A DNA stretch of 64,000 nt from Paramesorhizobium endophyticum. GTDB taxonomy: Bacteria > Pseudomonadota > Alphaproteobacteria > Rhizobiales > Rhizobiaceae. Below the pieces are notes generated by a model. That model was given only the letters and a program-made list of their open reading frames with translations. It did no database searches and was not told the origin of the DNA. The translations under genes and the position numbers were made by a program. Shown one piece after another: positions 23,101 through 31,790 of this stretch. The DNA lies in assembly GCF_014640615.1 (NCBI RefSeq), contig NZ_BMHH01000010.1:1-64000 (forward strand), in the 5' to 3' direction. How positions within the stretch are numbered: the first letter of the stretch is position 1; every line of letters starts with the position of its first letter.

Positions 23101-23678
23101 TCGCCCAGCTGCCATTCGGTCTCCAGCCGGTCGAGGGCAGCGTCGAGTTCGTCGCCGGAATATTTCGCCTTCAGCGCCTGGCGCTTTTCGTCATGGGCCT
23201 GCCGGTCTTTTTCCTTCACTTCCGTGGCGTTGGAGAGCATGGAGCGCGGCGTCTCCAACCCGATCTTCGCCATCGCCTCGCGGAAGAGGGCGCGGTCCTC
23301 CGCCTTGTCGATGGCGGCGGCGTTGGCGCCGATCATCTCGACATTATAGCGGTCGAGAACGCCCATGCGTTTCAGCGACAGGGCAGTGTTGAGCGCGGTC
23401 TGACCGCCCATGGTCGGCAACAGCGCGTCGGGGCGCTCCTTGGCGATGATCTTGGCGACGACTTCGGGCGTGATCGGCTCGATATAGGTCGCGTCCGCCA
23501 GGCCCGGATCGGTCATGATTGTCGCCGGGTTGGAGTTGACGAGGATGATGCGGTAGCCTTCCTCTTTCAGGGCCTTACAGGCCTGAGTGCCGGAATAGTC
23601 GAACTCGCAAGCCTGTCCGATAACGATCGGTCCCGCGCCAATGATCAGGATCGATTTGATGTCTGTACGTTTCGGCAT
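20196..23678 (-). CDS. carB: Carbamoyl-phosphate synthase large subunit
   Basis: Makes carbamoyl phosphate from bicarbonate, ATP and the ammonia delivered by CarA, feeding arginine and pyrimidine synthesis. The 1160-aa protein shows the two homologous ATP-grasp halves (first from [20 protein letters not shown], second from [21 protein letters not shown]), the oligomerisation domain between them and the C-terminal MGS-like allosteric domain ([20 protein letters not shown]). The start at 23678 is the family start; the frame continues upstream to 23807 without conservation. carA lies separately at 29871-31085. Confidence 0.98.
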   Translation of the reverse strand: MPKRTDIKSILIIGAGPIVIGQACEFDYSGTQACKALKEEGYRIILVNSNPATIMTDPGLADATYIEPITPEVVAKIIAKERPDALLPTMGGQTALNTALSLKRMGVLDRYNVEMIGANAAAIDKAEDRALFREAMAKIGLETPRSMLSNATEVKEKDRQAHDEKRQALKAKYSGDELDAALDRLETEWQLGEVDRKQRYMTHAMSLAAQALDHVGLPAIIRPSFTLGGTGGGIAYNRSEFFEIVERGLDASPTTEVLIEESVLGWKEYEMEVVRDKADNCIIVCSIENLDPMGVHTGDSITVAPALTLTDKEYQIMRNASIAVLREIGVETGGSNVQFAVNPKDGRLIVIEMNPRVSRSSALASKATGFPIAKVAAKLAVGYTMDELENDITGGATPASFEPSIDYVVTKIPRFAFEKFPGASPILTTAMKSVGEVMAIGRTFQESLQKALRGLETGLTGLDEIAIPGIEDGDEKNAIRAAIGTPTPDRLRMVAQALRMGMTVGQVHEICKIDPWFLEQIEGIVNMEARIREHGLPKDAENLRMLKAMGFSDARLASLTRQDAKDVAKLRASLDVHPVYKRIDTCAAEFASPTAYMYSTYETPFAGETRSEAQVSSAKKVVILGGGPNRIGQGIEFDYCCCHAAFALGDAGYESIMINCNPETVSTDYDTSDRLYFEPLTAEDVLEILRAEQAAGTLVGVIVQFGGQTPLKLADALEKAGIPILGTSPDAIDLAEDRDRFQKLLMKLGLNQPKNGIAYSVEQARLVAGDLGFPLVVRPSYVLGGRAMQIINDERALQNYLLDTVPELVPEDIKAKYPNDKTGQINTLLGKNPLLFDTYLSEAIEVDVDCLCDGKDTFVSGIMEHIEEAGIHSGDSACSLPVHSLSAEVVAELELQTAALAKALNVGGLMNVQYAIKDGTIYVLEVNPRASRTVPFVAKTIGRPIAKVAARIMAGEALDAALGAYGGKPDQASRPHIAVKEAVFPFARFPGVDTLLGPEMRSTGEVMGLDYDYALAFAKAQLGAGVDLPRDGTLFVSVRDEDKAGILPAVKRLAGIGFKVLATGGTQRFLAENGVEATKINKVLEGRPHIEDAIRNRQVHIVFNTTDSAKAVSDSKSIRRATLMQKVPYYTTLAGAAAVAEAIAALKAGSLEVRPLQDYF

Positions 23679-23921
23679 GGGTCTGTTCCGTCGCTTTGGG
23701 CCGCGCGATAAGAACCCGCGCAAGGTATGACCTCGGCAGGCTGGCAGCAGATTTCTATGGGCTAAGCGGGCCTTATAGGCAAAGGCGGCCCGCGACGTAA
23801 CCCCCAAAATCAGGATTTTTCATGGTTTTATGTGGGTTTCTGCCGATCCGGCCGGCATGCATGGCGCGTGGCGCTAAAATTCCCTTGGAATGACATGTTT
23901 GTGAGTGCGCACCACTATTGG

Positions 23922-23950
23922 TTGACCTTTCGGTAGTAAATATCAATAGT
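23922..23950 (+). promoter_or_regulatory. Promoter of the first MFS gene
   Basis: TTGACC (23922-23927), 17-bp spacer, AATAGT (23945-23950). The -10 region lies in TCAATAGT, which also occurs in the promoter at 25648. An AGTA-N11-TACT dyad overlaps it. Control by the ArsR protein encoded at 25238-25585 is inferred. Confidence 0.5.
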
Positions 23951-23977
23951 ACTGACAAACCATAGGTATAGTTGGTC

Positions 23978-25216
23978 ATGGACAGGCGATTTATTTGGCT
24001 GGCATTGGGATCATTTGCCATCGGCACCGAAGGCTACGTCATATCGAGCCTTCTGCCCAACATTTCGGCTGATCTCGGAGTAAGCCTGCCGCACACGGGA
24101 TACCTCATCACCGCATTCGCGCTTGCCTATGCCATCGGCGCGCCGGTACTGACCTCGCTGGTGGCCTCGGCGGACAGGCGGCGCGTCATCACCGCGACGC
24201 TGGCCCTCTTCGTTTGCGGCAATCTCATCGCCGCGACGAGTTCGTCCTTCGCAATGCTGATGGCAGCCCGAATCGTCATGGCGCTGGCCGCGGGACCGTT
24301 CACCGCCATGGCGCAGGCGACCGCCGTGGCGCTTGCCGGACCGAAGCGAAGGGCCAGCGCGATCGCCATCATTGCCGGCGGGGTGACGGTGGCGGTGACG
24401 CTCGGCGCGCCGCTTGGCGCTTTGATTGGAAATCTGGTCGGGTGGCGGGGAAATTTCGTTACCGTCGCGATCTTTGGCGGCCTTGCAACGCTTATCCTGT
24501 GGAGAGAGTTGCCCAAGGGCCTCACCGGCCCGCGCCAGCCGCTCTCCGAACGTTTGGCGGCAGCGGTGCAGCCCGGCGTGTTCCCGACGCTGGTCACGAC
24601 CTTTCTCTTCACGGTCGGCTCCTTTGCCATCTTCACCTATATCGCGCCGCTGGCGATGCAGGGGGCGGGGCTCGGCGTATCCGCACTGCCGCTCCTGCTG
24701 CTTCTCTTCGGCATTGGCGCGGCAATCGGCAATCTGGCTGGCGGCTATCTCGCAGACCGTTTTGGCGCGTTCCGGACGGGGCTTATCGTCCTTGCGCTCG
24801 ACGTGATTATCCTCGCGACATTTTCCGTCATCCCGCTCTTTGCGCCGCGCCCTCTCGCCGGTGTGATCCTCATCGCGGCCATGGTCCCGTGGGGCCTTAT
24901 CGGCTGGGCATTTCCACCGGCGCAGGCGAGCCATATCGTCAGCGTCGCGCCAAAGCTTGCGCCCATCACGCTGTCGCTCAATAATTCGGTGGTTTATCTC
25001 GGCGTCGCGTTCGGTTCGTTTATCGGCAGCCTGGTGCTTCAATATCGCTGGCTCGCTGAGCTTGGCTTCGTCGCCGCGCTCTTCGCGCTCCTGGCGATCG
25101 TCTCGCTTCTGGTTTTCCAGCAGCCTGCGGCACTTCGGGCTGTCAAACGGGTAAAATCACGCCGGGCCGGTGGCAAAGCGCCGCGTCAGCAGATGCCCGG
25201 TGCTGTGGCGCGATAG
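23978..25216 (+). CDS. MFS efflux transporter, DHA1 type (paralog 1)
   Basis: A 412-aa inner-membrane permease with twelve TM segments. Typical DHA1 sequences are present, including the start MDRRFIWLALGSFAIGTEGYVISSLLP, the motif-A region SLVASADRRRV and the PPAQASHIV stretch near TM10. Such pumps export drugs or sugars. The second paralog (25707) is highly similar along the full length, so the pair arose by duplication. ATG 23978 was chosen over TTG 23972. Confidence 0.9.
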   Translation: MDRRFIWLALGSFAIGTEGYVISSLLPNISADLGVSLPHTGYLITAFALAYAIGAPVLTSLVASADRRRVITATLALFVCGNLIAATSSSFAMLMAARIVMALAAGPFTAMAQATAVALAGPKRRASAIAIIAGGVTVAVTLGAPLGALIGNLVGWRGNFVTVAIFGGLATLILWRELPKGLTGPRQPLSERLAAAVQPGVFPTLVTTFLFTVGSFAIFTYIAPLAMQGAGLGVSALPLLLLLFGIGAAIGNLAGGYLADRFGAFRTGLIVLALDVIILATFSVIPLFAPRPLAGVILIAAMVPWGLIGWAFPPAQASHIVSVAPKLAPITLSLNNSVVYLGVAFGSFIGSLVLQYRWLAELGFVAALFALLAIVSLLVFQQPAALRAVKRVKSRRAGGKAPRQQMPGAVAR

Positions 25217-25237
25217 GGTCGCGCAGCGCGCGATATT

Positions 25238-25585
25238 CTACGCAGCGTCAATGGCGTCGCCGTGAAGAACCAGCGGCATCTCGACGGCTCTGGCGATGAT
25301 GCTGTCGAGAAAGCCGGGGAAGCGCTGGTCGAGATCGGTCCGGCGCAGGCTGACGAGCCGCGCGGTGCCACATGGCTCGACATTGACGACGCCCGCCTCG
25401 CGCAGCTTGGCCACATGATAGCTGATATTGGTCTTGGAGCCGAAATGGTGGAACCGGCTGCAGGGCAGCGGGTCTCCGTCATGGCGGGCGAGATAGCCGA
25501 CAATGGCCAGCCGCGTGTCGTCGCCAAGCGCGGAAAGCACGTTTGCAAGCTCGATCTGGTCTATATCCGGGTGCGGCAGTGACAT
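25238..25585 (-). CDS. ArsR-family transcriptional regulator
   Basis: A 115-aa winged-HTH repressor. The core ELANVLSALGDDTRLAIVGYLARHDG and the recognition helix KTNISYHVAKLREAGVVNVEP are typical of ArsR/SmtB. The metal-binding ELCVC motif is not present, so it probably senses an organic ligand. It lies between two paralogous MFS genes, divergent from the second, and probably represses one or both. The start at 25585 gives the usual family length. Confidence 0.88.
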   Translation of the reverse strand: MSLPHPDIDQIELANVLSALGDDTRLAIVGYLARHDGDPLPCSRFHHFGSKTNISYHVAKLREAGVVNVEPCGTARLVSLRRTDLDQRFPGFLDSIIARAVEMPLVLHGDAIDAA

Positions 25586-25647
25586 GAGCCAGAGATAAAC
25601 CCAACCCCAAAGGAATTCAATGCGGCGGGGGCGCCCATGGCATCGGA

Positions 25648-25693
25648 TTGACATTCGGTTAGCTTTTGTTCAATAGTTCAATGAATTTCGAAC
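25648..25693 (+). promoter_or_regulatory. Promoter and candidate ArsR operator of the second MFS gene
   Basis: TTGACA (25648-25653), 17-bp spacer, CAATAG (25671-25676). The inverted repeat GTTC-N10-GAAC at 25676-25693 overlaps the predicted start of transcription, a classical repressor position. Confidence 0.55.
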
Positions 25694-25706
25694 TAAGAGG
25701 TACTCT

Positions 25707-26888
25707 ATGGATAAACGCCTTATCTGGTTGGCTGTCGGGTCATTCACCATAGGCACCGAGAGTTTCGTTATGTCTAGCCTTCTCCCGGCTATTTCCGCCG
25801 ATGCGCGCATATCGCTGCCGCAGGCGGGTTATCTCATCACCGCGTTCGCGCTCGCCTATGCCATCGGCGCGCCGGTGCTCACCACATTCGCGGGGTCGGC
25901 TGACCGCAGGCGGGTTATCGCCGTGACGATGGCGCTCTTCGTCGCCGGCAATCTTCTTGCAGCGGCGAGTTCCTCCTTCGCGCTGCTGCTCATCGCCCGC
26001 ATCATGATGGCGCTGGCAGCCGGCCTCTTCGCCGCGACGGCGCAGGCGACCGCGGTGGCACTCGCCGGACCGGAGCATAGGGCACGGGCGATTTCCATCA
26101 TTGTCGGAGGCACCACCGTAGCAGTTGCGCTGGGCGCACCGCTCGGCGCGCTGATCGGAGCCGCGCTCGGCTGGCGGGGAACCTTCCTGTCCGTGGCCGC
26201 GCTGGCTGCGGTCGCAGCTGTCATTCTCTGGATCAAGCTGCCGGACGGACTCAGGGGCACGCGGCTGGCGTTAAGCGCGCGCCTTACTGCAGCGGTGCAG
26301 CCCGGCATATTTCCATCGCTGGTCACCACTTTTCTGTGCATGACGGGGGCCTTCATCGTCTTCTCCTACATCGCGCCGCTGGCAACCGAGGGGGCGGGAC
26401 TAAGCGCCGCCGCGCTTCCGGGCATGCTGCTTGCATTCGGTGTCGGCGCGGCAGCGGGCAATCTCAGCAGCGGCTATCTGGCCGACCGTTTCGGCGCAGC
26501 GCAGACCGTGTTCGTCGTGCTCGGCCTTCTTGCCGTCGCCCTCGCCATGTTTTCCGTCATTCCGCTGTTCGTGCCGCACCCTGCTGCGGGCTGGCTGCTC
26601 GTCGCGGCCATGATCCCGTGGGGCCTCATCGGCTGGGCATTCCCGCCGGCGCAGGCGAGCCATATTGTCGGCGTCTCGCCTGAGCTGGCCCCGATCACAT
26701 TGTCGCTCAACAATTCGGCGCTTTATCTCGGGGTGGCGTTCGGCTCGTTCGTCGGAGGGCTGGTGCTGAAATATGGCACTGTGGCCGAACTCGGCTACGC
26801 CGCGGCGTTGTTCGAAATGCTGGCGATGTTCTCGCTGGTCGTATTCCAGAAACCGGCCGCGCAGGCTGCGGCACGTGCTGCGGCTTGA
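25707..26888 (+). CDS. MFS efflux transporter, DHA1 type (paralog 2)
   Basis: A 393-aa twelve-TM permease closely similar to the product of 23978-25216 (shared MSSLLPAISAD-type start, LITAFALAYAIGAPVLT, SADRRRVI, IPWGLIGWAFPPAQASHIV). The ArsR gene directly upstream on the opposite strand and the strong promoter suggest ligand-inducible efflux. The substrate is unknown. AGAGG lies 6-7 nt before the ATG. Confidence 0.9.
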   Translation: MDKRLIWLAVGSFTIGTESFVMSSLLPAISADARISLPQAGYLITAFALAYAIGAPVLTTFAGSADRRRVIAVTMALFVAGNLLAAASSSFALLLIARIMMALAAGLFAATAQATAVALAGPEHRARAISIIVGGTTVAVALGAPLGALIGAALGWRGTFLSVAALAAVAAVILWIKLPDGLRGTRLALSARLTAAVQPGIFPSLVTTFLCMTGAFIVFSYIAPLATEGAGLSAAALPGMLLAFGVGAAAGNLSSGYLADRFGAAQTVFVVLGLLAVALAMFSVIPLFVPHPAAGWLLVAAMIPWGLIGWAFPPAQASHIVGVSPELAPITLSLNNSALYLGVAFGSFVGGLVLKYGTVAELGYAAALFEMLAMFSLVVFQKPAAQAAARAAA

Positions 26889-27015
26889 GGGGATACACCC
26901 TGTAACCATTCGCCATTTTTCGTGATCGACCGGGAAGCCGAGTTTCGCTGTTGCGAATCCATGTGTTTGTGTAACGATTGTTCTTGATGGGGTTTCACGG
27001 ACAGGGAGTGGGCTG

Positions 27016-27939
27016 ATGCGCTGGCAGGGCGGCAGGCAGAGCGACAATGTGGAAGACCTTCGCGATGAGACCGGCGCTCCGCAGAGCGGGTTGGGACAGG
27101 GAAGGTTTGGCGGCGGCGGGCTCGTGGGGCCGGCATTCCAGCTGGTGCGCAACGGTGGAATTCCGGGCATCATCCTTCTCGTGGTTGCCTTCTTCGGGAT
27201 GAAGGCCATCGGGCTCGACCCCATGCAGTTCCTCCTGACGGGCAATCTGGCTCCGGCCCAAAGCTCCCGCCAGGTTTCCGGCGCTCCGGCCGGCCCGCGC
27301 AATGACGAGATGACGCAATTCGTGCGCACCGTGCTGGCGGAGACGGAAGATGTGTGGGGCGGCATCTTCAAGGCCAATGGCGCAACCTATACGCCGCCGA
27401 CGCTGGTGCTGTTCAGCAATCAGGTGCGCTCGGCCTGCGGTTTCGCCAGCGCAGCCTCGGGGCCGTTCTATTGCCCGGGAGACCGCAAGGTCTATATCGA
27501 CCTCAGCTTCTACAACGAACTTGCCAATCGCTTCGGCGCGTCCGGCGATTTCGCGCAGGCCTATGTGCTTGCGCACGAAGTGGGCCATCACGTGCAGAAC
27601 CTGCTCGGCATCCTGCCGCGCTTCAATCAGGCGCGGCAGACAATGGACGAGGCGCAGGCCAACGCCATGTCGGTGCGCGTGGAATTGCAGGCAGATTGCT
27701 TCGCCGGCATCTGGGGCTATTACACCAACCAGAAGGGCATCGTCGAGGCGGGCGATCTCGAAGAGGCGATCAACGCCGCCCACCAGATCGGCGACGACAC
27801 GCTTCAGAAGCGTACGCAAGGCTATGTGGTGCCCGAAACTTTCAACCACGGCACGTCGGCGCAGCGGGCAGAATGGTTCACCCGCGGCTACAATTCCGGC
27901 AAGCTGGACTCCTGCGATACGTTCAACGCGAATATGTGA
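27016..27939 (+). CDS. YpfJ-family neutral zinc metallopeptidase
   Basis: A 307-aa membrane-anchored predicted metalloprotease. The N-terminus is Gly-rich and soluble (MRWQGGRQSDNVEDLRD), one TM segment follows (GIPGIILLVVAFFGMKAIG), then the peptidase domain with HEVGHHVQ, whose His residues bind zinc, and the conserved VELQADCFAGIW carrying the third ligand. The segment GPFYCPGDRKVYIDLSF is a family hallmark. The role is unknown, probably periplasmic proteolysis. Confidence 0.93.
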   Translation: MRWQGGRQSDNVEDLRDETGAPQSGLGQGRFGGGGLVGPAFQLVRNGGIPGIILLVVAFFGMKAIGLDPMQFLLTGNLAPAQSSRQVSGAPAGPRNDEMTQFVRTVLAETEDVWGGIFKANGATYTPPTLVLFSNQVRSACGFASAASGPFYCPGDRKVYIDLSFYNELANRFGASGDFAQAYVLAHEVGHHVQNLLGILPRFNQARQTMDEAQANAMSVRVELQADCFAGIWGYYTNQKGIVEAGDLEEAINAAHQIGDDTLQKRTQGYVVPETFNHGTSAQRAEWFTRGYNSGKLDSCDTFNANM

Positions 27940-27974
27940 GGAAACCGGCTCTCGTTTAAGTCAGCGCCTAGCGT

Positions 27975-28394
27975 TTAAACTTCGCTCAAAATCTTCTTTC
28001 GCGCAGCGCTTGCTAAAAAGGCCGAGCGAGTCAATCCTGAGGCGTCCGCCGCCTCATCGATTGCTTCCAGCAGTCCCGCGTCTATCGAAAGGTTGGCGCG
28101 GACCTGGCGTCCTTTTTCACGAACCAGCGGGATGACGACCATTGCGGCTCCGTTCGCAATCTCCTCTGCGACCTCCGGATTCCCGCGCAATTCGTCGGCC
28201 GTGCGGGGCGCCGGCATCGGCTGCATATCCTCGGCATCGGAGTACTCAACCCATTCCGCAAGGGCGGAGACGGCATTGCGGATCGCCTCATCGATGGTCT
28301 TCCCCATGGCCGTGCAGCCGGGAGCGTCAGGGAACGTCACGCCATAGGCACCCGTCTTGCCGTCAATCAAGGCGATATACCTGGTCGTTGTCAT
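27975..28394 (-). CDS. hicB: HicB-family antitoxin
   Basis: A 139-aa antitoxin. The N-terminal HicB fold (YIALIDGKTGAYGVTFPDAPGCTAMGKTIDEAIRNAVSALAEW) neutralises the HicA mRNA interferase, and the C-terminal ribbon-helix-helix part (VRANLSIDAGLLEAIDEAADASGLTRSAFLASAARKKI) binds DNA. The ATG follows AAGGAG inside the end of hicA, the usual hicA-hicB arrangement. The upstream hicA is frameshifted, so this antitoxin may be an orphan. Confidence 0.92.
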   Translation of the reverse strand: MTTTRYIALIDGKTGAYGVTFPDAPGCTAMGKTIDEAIRNAVSALAEWVEYSDAEDMQPMPAPRTADELRGNPEVAEEIANGAAMVVIPLVREKGRQVRANLSIDAGLLEAIDEAADASGLTRSAFLASAARKKILSEV

Positions 28395-28397
28395 GGC

Positions 28398-28599
28398 TCA
28401 CTCTCCTTGGGACTTACCCCAACCCGCCGCCTTTGCAATCGATTGCGCGACACCCTGGGTTAGGGTTCTGTGACGCGGGACCTGAATCATCCGGTGGCCG
28501 GGCTTGATGAAGTTCTCATGCTCCTTGCCCCCTTTGCTGGTAACCTTCGGCGAGGAGACGCGCTACGATCTTGCGGCGATCATCTTCGAATTTCGGCAT
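28398..28599 (-). pseudogene. hicA: Frameshifted hicA toxin gene
   Basis: From the ATG at 28599 the frame reads MPKFEDDRRKIVARLLAEGY and stops early. In the next frame the rest of a HicA continues as SKGGKEHENFIKPGHRMIQV, then PRHRTLTQGVAQSIAKAAGW, to a TGA just before hicB. The shift lies at about 28537-28543, in GGTTACCAGC on the coding strand. A 2-bp loss of AC from a presumed TACACC would explain it. The catalytic His (PGHR region) is in the detached part. Intact HicA cleaves mRNA; this copy should be inactive unless it is a sequencing error. Confidence 0.8.
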
Positions 28600-28702
28600 C
28601 CCATCGTGTCCCCCCAATACACGTTATGCGCATTATATTGCGCAAATCGCAATTTTTACAACAGCGCGCACCATTATGCCGGGTGCGCGCGGTCATAAAA
28701 CC

Positions 28703-29026
28703 TCACGCAGCATTCCGAGCTTTGAGCCACAAGCCAAACTCCTGAACAACGCTCACCACCTTGTCCAGCCGTTTGCCATCCTCCGTGAGAGCGTACTCCA
28801 CCTTGACTGGTACGGTAGGATAGACGGTGCGTTGGACAAGGTTCGCGTCTTCGAGCGCGCGGAGATCGAGTGTGAGCATCCGCTGCGAGATGCCCGGCAC
28901 AAGCCGCCGAAGTTCGTTAAACCGCTTTGGTCCGTCCACAAGAAACGAGACGATGAGCAGACGCCAGCGTCCGCCGAGCAAATGCATGGCTTCTTCAACG
29001 GAGCAACCCGACACTGTGTCCTTCAT
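28703..29026 (-). CDS. HxlR-family transcriptional regulator
   Basis: A 107-aa winged-HTH regulator with the HxlR hallmarks CSVEEAMHLLGGRWRLLIVSFL (Cys near residue 8), FNELRRLVPGISQRMLTLDLRALE and VEYALTEDGKRL. HxlR proteins often sense electrophiles or oxidants through the N-terminal Cys. It is divergent from a GST gene across 142 bp that contain a perfect operator-like palindrome, so it probably controls that gene. Base composition around it is less GC-rich than in neighbouring genes. Confidence 0.9.
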   Translation of the reverse strand: MKDTVSGCSVEEAMHLLGGRWRLLIVSFLVDGPKRFNELRRLVPGISQRMLTLDLRALEDANLVQRTVYPTVPVKVEYALTEDGKRLDKVVSVVQEFGLWLKARNAA

Positions 29027-29045
29027 CGATAACCTCTCGATCAGA

Positions 29046-29068
29046 CTAGGTATAATTTATGTACCTAG
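29046..29068. promoter_or_regulatory. HxlR operator-like palindrome
   Basis: CTAGGTA-N9-TACCTAG, perfect 7-bp arms, 20 bp upstream of the HxlR start and 100 bp upstream of the GST start. TATAAT-like sequence lies inside the spacer, so a bound regulator would cover a promoter. Confidence 0.7.
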
Positions 29069-29168
29069 ACGACAAAATTTTGCGTTCTTACGCTTTTATA
29101 CCGCCTGGGCTACATGGCTGTAACCCTTCTAAAGCGAAGGCCCCAACTGGAAACCATGGAGCGGCTCT

Positions 29169-29807
29169 ATGATGAAACTCTATTACATGCCTGCCGCCTG
29201 CTCACTTTCACCTCATATCGTCGCGAATGAACTCGGCCTCGATGTCGAGTTCATCCAAGTCGATCACAACGATCATACAACCGAGCAGGGGCAGCACTTC
29301 TACAAGGTAAACCCGCACGGCTACATTCCCGCGCTTGAACTGGACGACGGAAATGTGCTGCGTGAAGGGGCTGTCATTGTTCAGTATCTTGCAGACAAAA
29401 AGCCCGAGATGGGTTTGGCTCCCGCGAACGGAACCTTTGAGCGCTACAAACTGCAGGAAATGCTGAGCTTCTTGTCAACGGAAATCCACAAGGGCTTCAT
29501 TCCGCTTCTTTATGCCCGTTTGGCCGGTGATTATCTCGAAACCGCAAAGCCGAAGCTGGAGAAACGCTATGCGTGGATCAACGAGCATCTGGCCGACAAG
29601 CTGTTCCTCATGGGAGATTGCTTCACGGTTGCCGACGCCTACCTGTTCGCCTTGACGGGGTGGGGCCAAGCATCCTGGCTGAAATCCTATTATAACGCGC
29701 CTATTAACTTTGAAAGGCTGAAAAATCTGCAAGCCTGGTACGAGCGTCTCAAAAGTCGCGATGCGGTGCAGAAATCCATCCTTCAAGAAGGTCTTGATTT
29801 CAACTAA
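29169..29807 (+). CDS. Glutathione S-transferase, bacterial beta-class (GstA-like)
   Basis: A 212-aa GST with the beta-class N-terminus MMKLYYMPAACSLSPHIVAN, including the conserved active-site Cys (PAACS). The cis-Pro is in NPHGYIPALEL and the helical C-domain contains FTVADAYLFALTGW. It conjugates or reduces electrophiles with glutathione. Divergence from an HxlR regulator suggests induction by a reactive compound. Codon use and AT content differ from flanking housekeeping genes, compatible with transfer. Confidence 0.92.
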   Translation: MMKLYYMPAACSLSPHIVANELGLDVEFIQVDHNDHTTEQGQHFYKVNPHGYIPALELDDGNVLREGAVIVQYLADKKPEMGLAPANGTFERYKLQEMLSFLSTEIHKGFIPLLYARLAGDYLETAKPKLEKRYAWINEHLADKLFLMGDCFTVADAYLFALTGWGQASWLKSYYNAPINFERLKNLQAWYERLKSRDAVQKSILQEGLDFN

Positions 29808-29813
29808 CGTGCT

Positions 29814-29847
29814 TTGATGCCTCGGCGATAATCCGACGAGGCATCAA
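29814..29847 (+). terminator. Stem-loop after gst
   Basis: TTGATGCCTCG / CGAGGCATCAA, 11-bp perfect arms with a 12-nt loop, directly after the gst stop. The T-run is poor, so efficiency is uncertain; it may serve as a bidirectional stem between gst and carA. Confidence 0.5.
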
Positions 29848-29870
29848 TCATGAAATTGGCTATCTTGCCT

Positions 29871-31085
29871 TCACGCCGCCTTGGGCCGCTCCTCCACCGT
29901 GGGCTCGCCCTTCTTCTCGCGGATCAGGTTGAAGAACCGGGTGAAGAGGTAGTGCGAATCCTGCGGGCCGGGCGAGGCTTCGGGGTGGTGCTGCACGGAG
30001 AAGACCGGCTTGCCGGCAAGGCGTAGGCCGCAATTGGAGTCGTCGAAGAGCGAGACATGGGTTTCTTCGACGCCCGCGGGCAGCGAGGCGGAATCGACGG
30101 CGAAGCCGTGGTTCATGGACACGATCTCCACCTTGCCGGTGGTGTGGTCCTTGACCGGATGGTTGGCGCCGTGATGGCCCTGATGCATCTTCTGCGTCCT
30201 GGCGCCCAGCGCCAGCGCCAGCATCTGATGGCCGAGGCAGATGCCGAACAGCGGAATGCCCGTCTCGATCAGCTTCTGGATGGTGGGAACGGCATATGCG
30301 CCCGTCGCCGCCGGGTCGCCGGGACCATTGGAGAGGAAAATGCCGTCGGGATCATGCGCCAGCACGTCCTCTGCCGTCGCGGTAGCGGGCAGTACCGTTA
30401 CTTTCGCGCCGAGCCCGGCCATCAGGCGCAGGATGTTGCGCTTCACACCATAATCGATGGCGACGATATGGTAGCGCGGCGCTTCGCCTGTCGCGTAGCC
30501 CTTGTTCCACACCCAGGGCTCCTCGTTCCAGACGGAGGTCTGGCCGGAGGTGACTTCCTTGGCAAGGTCGAGATTTTCCAGGCCATGCCAGGCGGCGGCG
30601 CGCTTTTTGAGTTCGGCGAGGTCGAACACGCCGGAAGGCTCATGCGCGATGACGGCATTCTGCGCGCCTTTTTCGCGGATGAGGGCGGTCAGCGCGCGCG
30701 TGTCGATGCCGCAGAGCGCGATGACGCCGCGGGCCTTCAGCCATGCGTCGAGATGGCTTGCCGCGCGATAATTGGAGGGCTCGGTGATGTTTGCCTTGAA
30801 CACCGCGCCGACCGCGCCTGCGCGATTGGCGGGCGTCAGGTCTTCGATGTCTTCATTGTTGGTGCCGACATTGCCGATATGCGGAAAAGTGAAGGTGACG
30901 ATCTGCCCGGCATAGGAAGGGTCGGTCAGGATTTCCTGATAGCCCGTCAGCGCGGTGTTGAAGCAGACCTCGGCCTCAACGGCGCCGGTCGCGCCAAGGC
31001 CCATGCCCTCGATGACCGTGCCGTCAGCGAGAACCAGCAGGGCGGTCGGTTTAGCCGTGGTCCACGGCGCGGTTTTATCGGTCAT
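29871..31085 (-). CDS. carA: Carbamoyl-phosphate synthase small subunit
   Basis: Glutamine amidotransferase subunit that hydrolyses glutamine and passes ammonia to CarB. It has 404 aa: N-terminal CarA-specific domain (LLVLADGTVIEGMGLGATG...FNTALTGYQEILTDPSY) and a class I glutaminase domain with nucleophile GICLGHQ and the His-Glu pair in QHHPEASPGP. GGAG lies 7 nt before the ATG at 31085; the ATG at 31118 adds unconserved residues. Confidence 0.97.
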   Translation of the reverse strand: MTDKTAPWTTAKPTALLVLADGTVIEGMGLGATGAVEAEVCFNTALTGYQEILTDPSYAGQIVTFTFPHIGNVGTNNEDIEDLTPANRAGAVGAVFKANITEPSNYRAASHLDAWLKARGVIALCGIDTRALTALIREKGAQNAVIAHEPSGVFDLAELKKRAAAWHGLENLDLAKEVTSGQTSVWNEEPWVWNKGYATGEAPRYHIVAIDYGVKRNILRLMAGLGAKVTVLPATATAEDVLAHDPDGIFLSNGPGDPAATGAYAVPTIQKLIETGIPLFGICLGHQMLALALGARTQKMHQGHHGANHPVKDHTTGKVEIVSMNHGFAVDSASLPAGVEETHVSLFDDSNCGLRLAGKPVFSVQHHPEASPGPQDSHYLFTRFFNLIREKKGEPTVEERPKAA

Positions 31086-31113
31086 CGGGCACTCCATGTG
31101 GTGTTTCGTTCGC

Positions 31114-31158
31114 AGCATAATCTTGTCCGAAAAGTCTGCAACTTTTCGGGATCATGCT
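31114..31158. repeat. Short GATC-CCGAAAAG palindromic repeat, copy 1
   Basis: AGCATAATC...CCGAAAAGT-CTGCA-ACTTTTCGG...GATCATGCT: a palindrome of a type widespread between genes of Rhizobiales. A second copy is at 40030-40069. It lies in the carA-yqeY divergent gap. Confidence 0.75.
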
Positions 31159-31328
31159 ATAGGCACGGCAAAACGCGGACCAAGCCATTCAAGCCCGTCG
31201 CCCCGTGTCCAAATGAAAATTGTCCAGCTAGACTTCGGTCAATAAAGAAACTACGGCCCCGGGTCAACGCTTCACGGAATCGATTTCACCTCTATTATAG
31301 GTCTCAAGTTTCAAATCAGGAGATAGTC

Positions 31329-31781
31329 ATGCTGCGCGACGAGATTGCACAGGCCCTCACCACCGCTCTCAAGGCGCGCGACCAGCGCCGCACTTCGACG
31401 CTGCGGCTAATCATGGCGGCGGTGAAGGACCGCGACATCGCCAATCGCGGCGCGGGCAAGGAGGCGGTCGCGGATGACGAGTTGCGCTCGATTCTCGCCA
31501 AGATGATCAAGCAGCGCGAGGAATCGGCCAAGCTCTATGACGATGGCGGCCGTCCGGAACTGGCGGACCAGGAGCGCGGCGAGATCGAGATCATCCGCGA
31601 GTTCCTGCCGCAGCAGTTGGGCGAAGCGGAAACGCGGCAGGCCATCGCCGACGCGATTGCCGAGACCGGCGCTAGCGGCGTGAAGGACATGGGCAAGGTC
31701 ATGGCCGTGTTGAAAGAGCGCTTTTCCGGCCAGATGGATTTCAGCAAGGCCAGCGGGATCGTGAAGGAACTGCTGGCGTAG
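31329..31781 (+). CDS. GatB/YqeY domain protein
   Basis: A 150-aa protein made only of the GatB/YqeY C-terminal-like helical domain (LRDEIAQALTTALKARDQRRTSTLRLIMAAVKD ... FLPQQLGEAETRQAIADAI ... GKVMAVLKERFSGQMD). The homologous domain in GatB helps bind tRNA during transamidation; the stand-alone protein has no established reaction. CAGGAG lies upstream of the ATG. The order carA-yqeY-dnaG-rpoD is conserved in Rhizobiales, here with two inserted genes. Confidence 0.92.
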   Translation: MLRDEIAQALTTALKARDQRRTSTLRLIMAAVKDRDIANRGAGKEAVADDELRSILAKMIKQREESAKLYDDGGRPELADQERGEIEIIREFLPQQLGEAETRQAIADAIAETGASGVKDMGKVMAVLKERFSGQMDFSKASGIVKELLA

Positions 31782-31790
31782 GCCGGAAGG

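Noticed and set aside
23679-23807. N-terminal extension of CarB to 23807
   Set aside because: The added 43 residues are unlike any CarB; the family start [17 protein letters not shown] lies at 23678.
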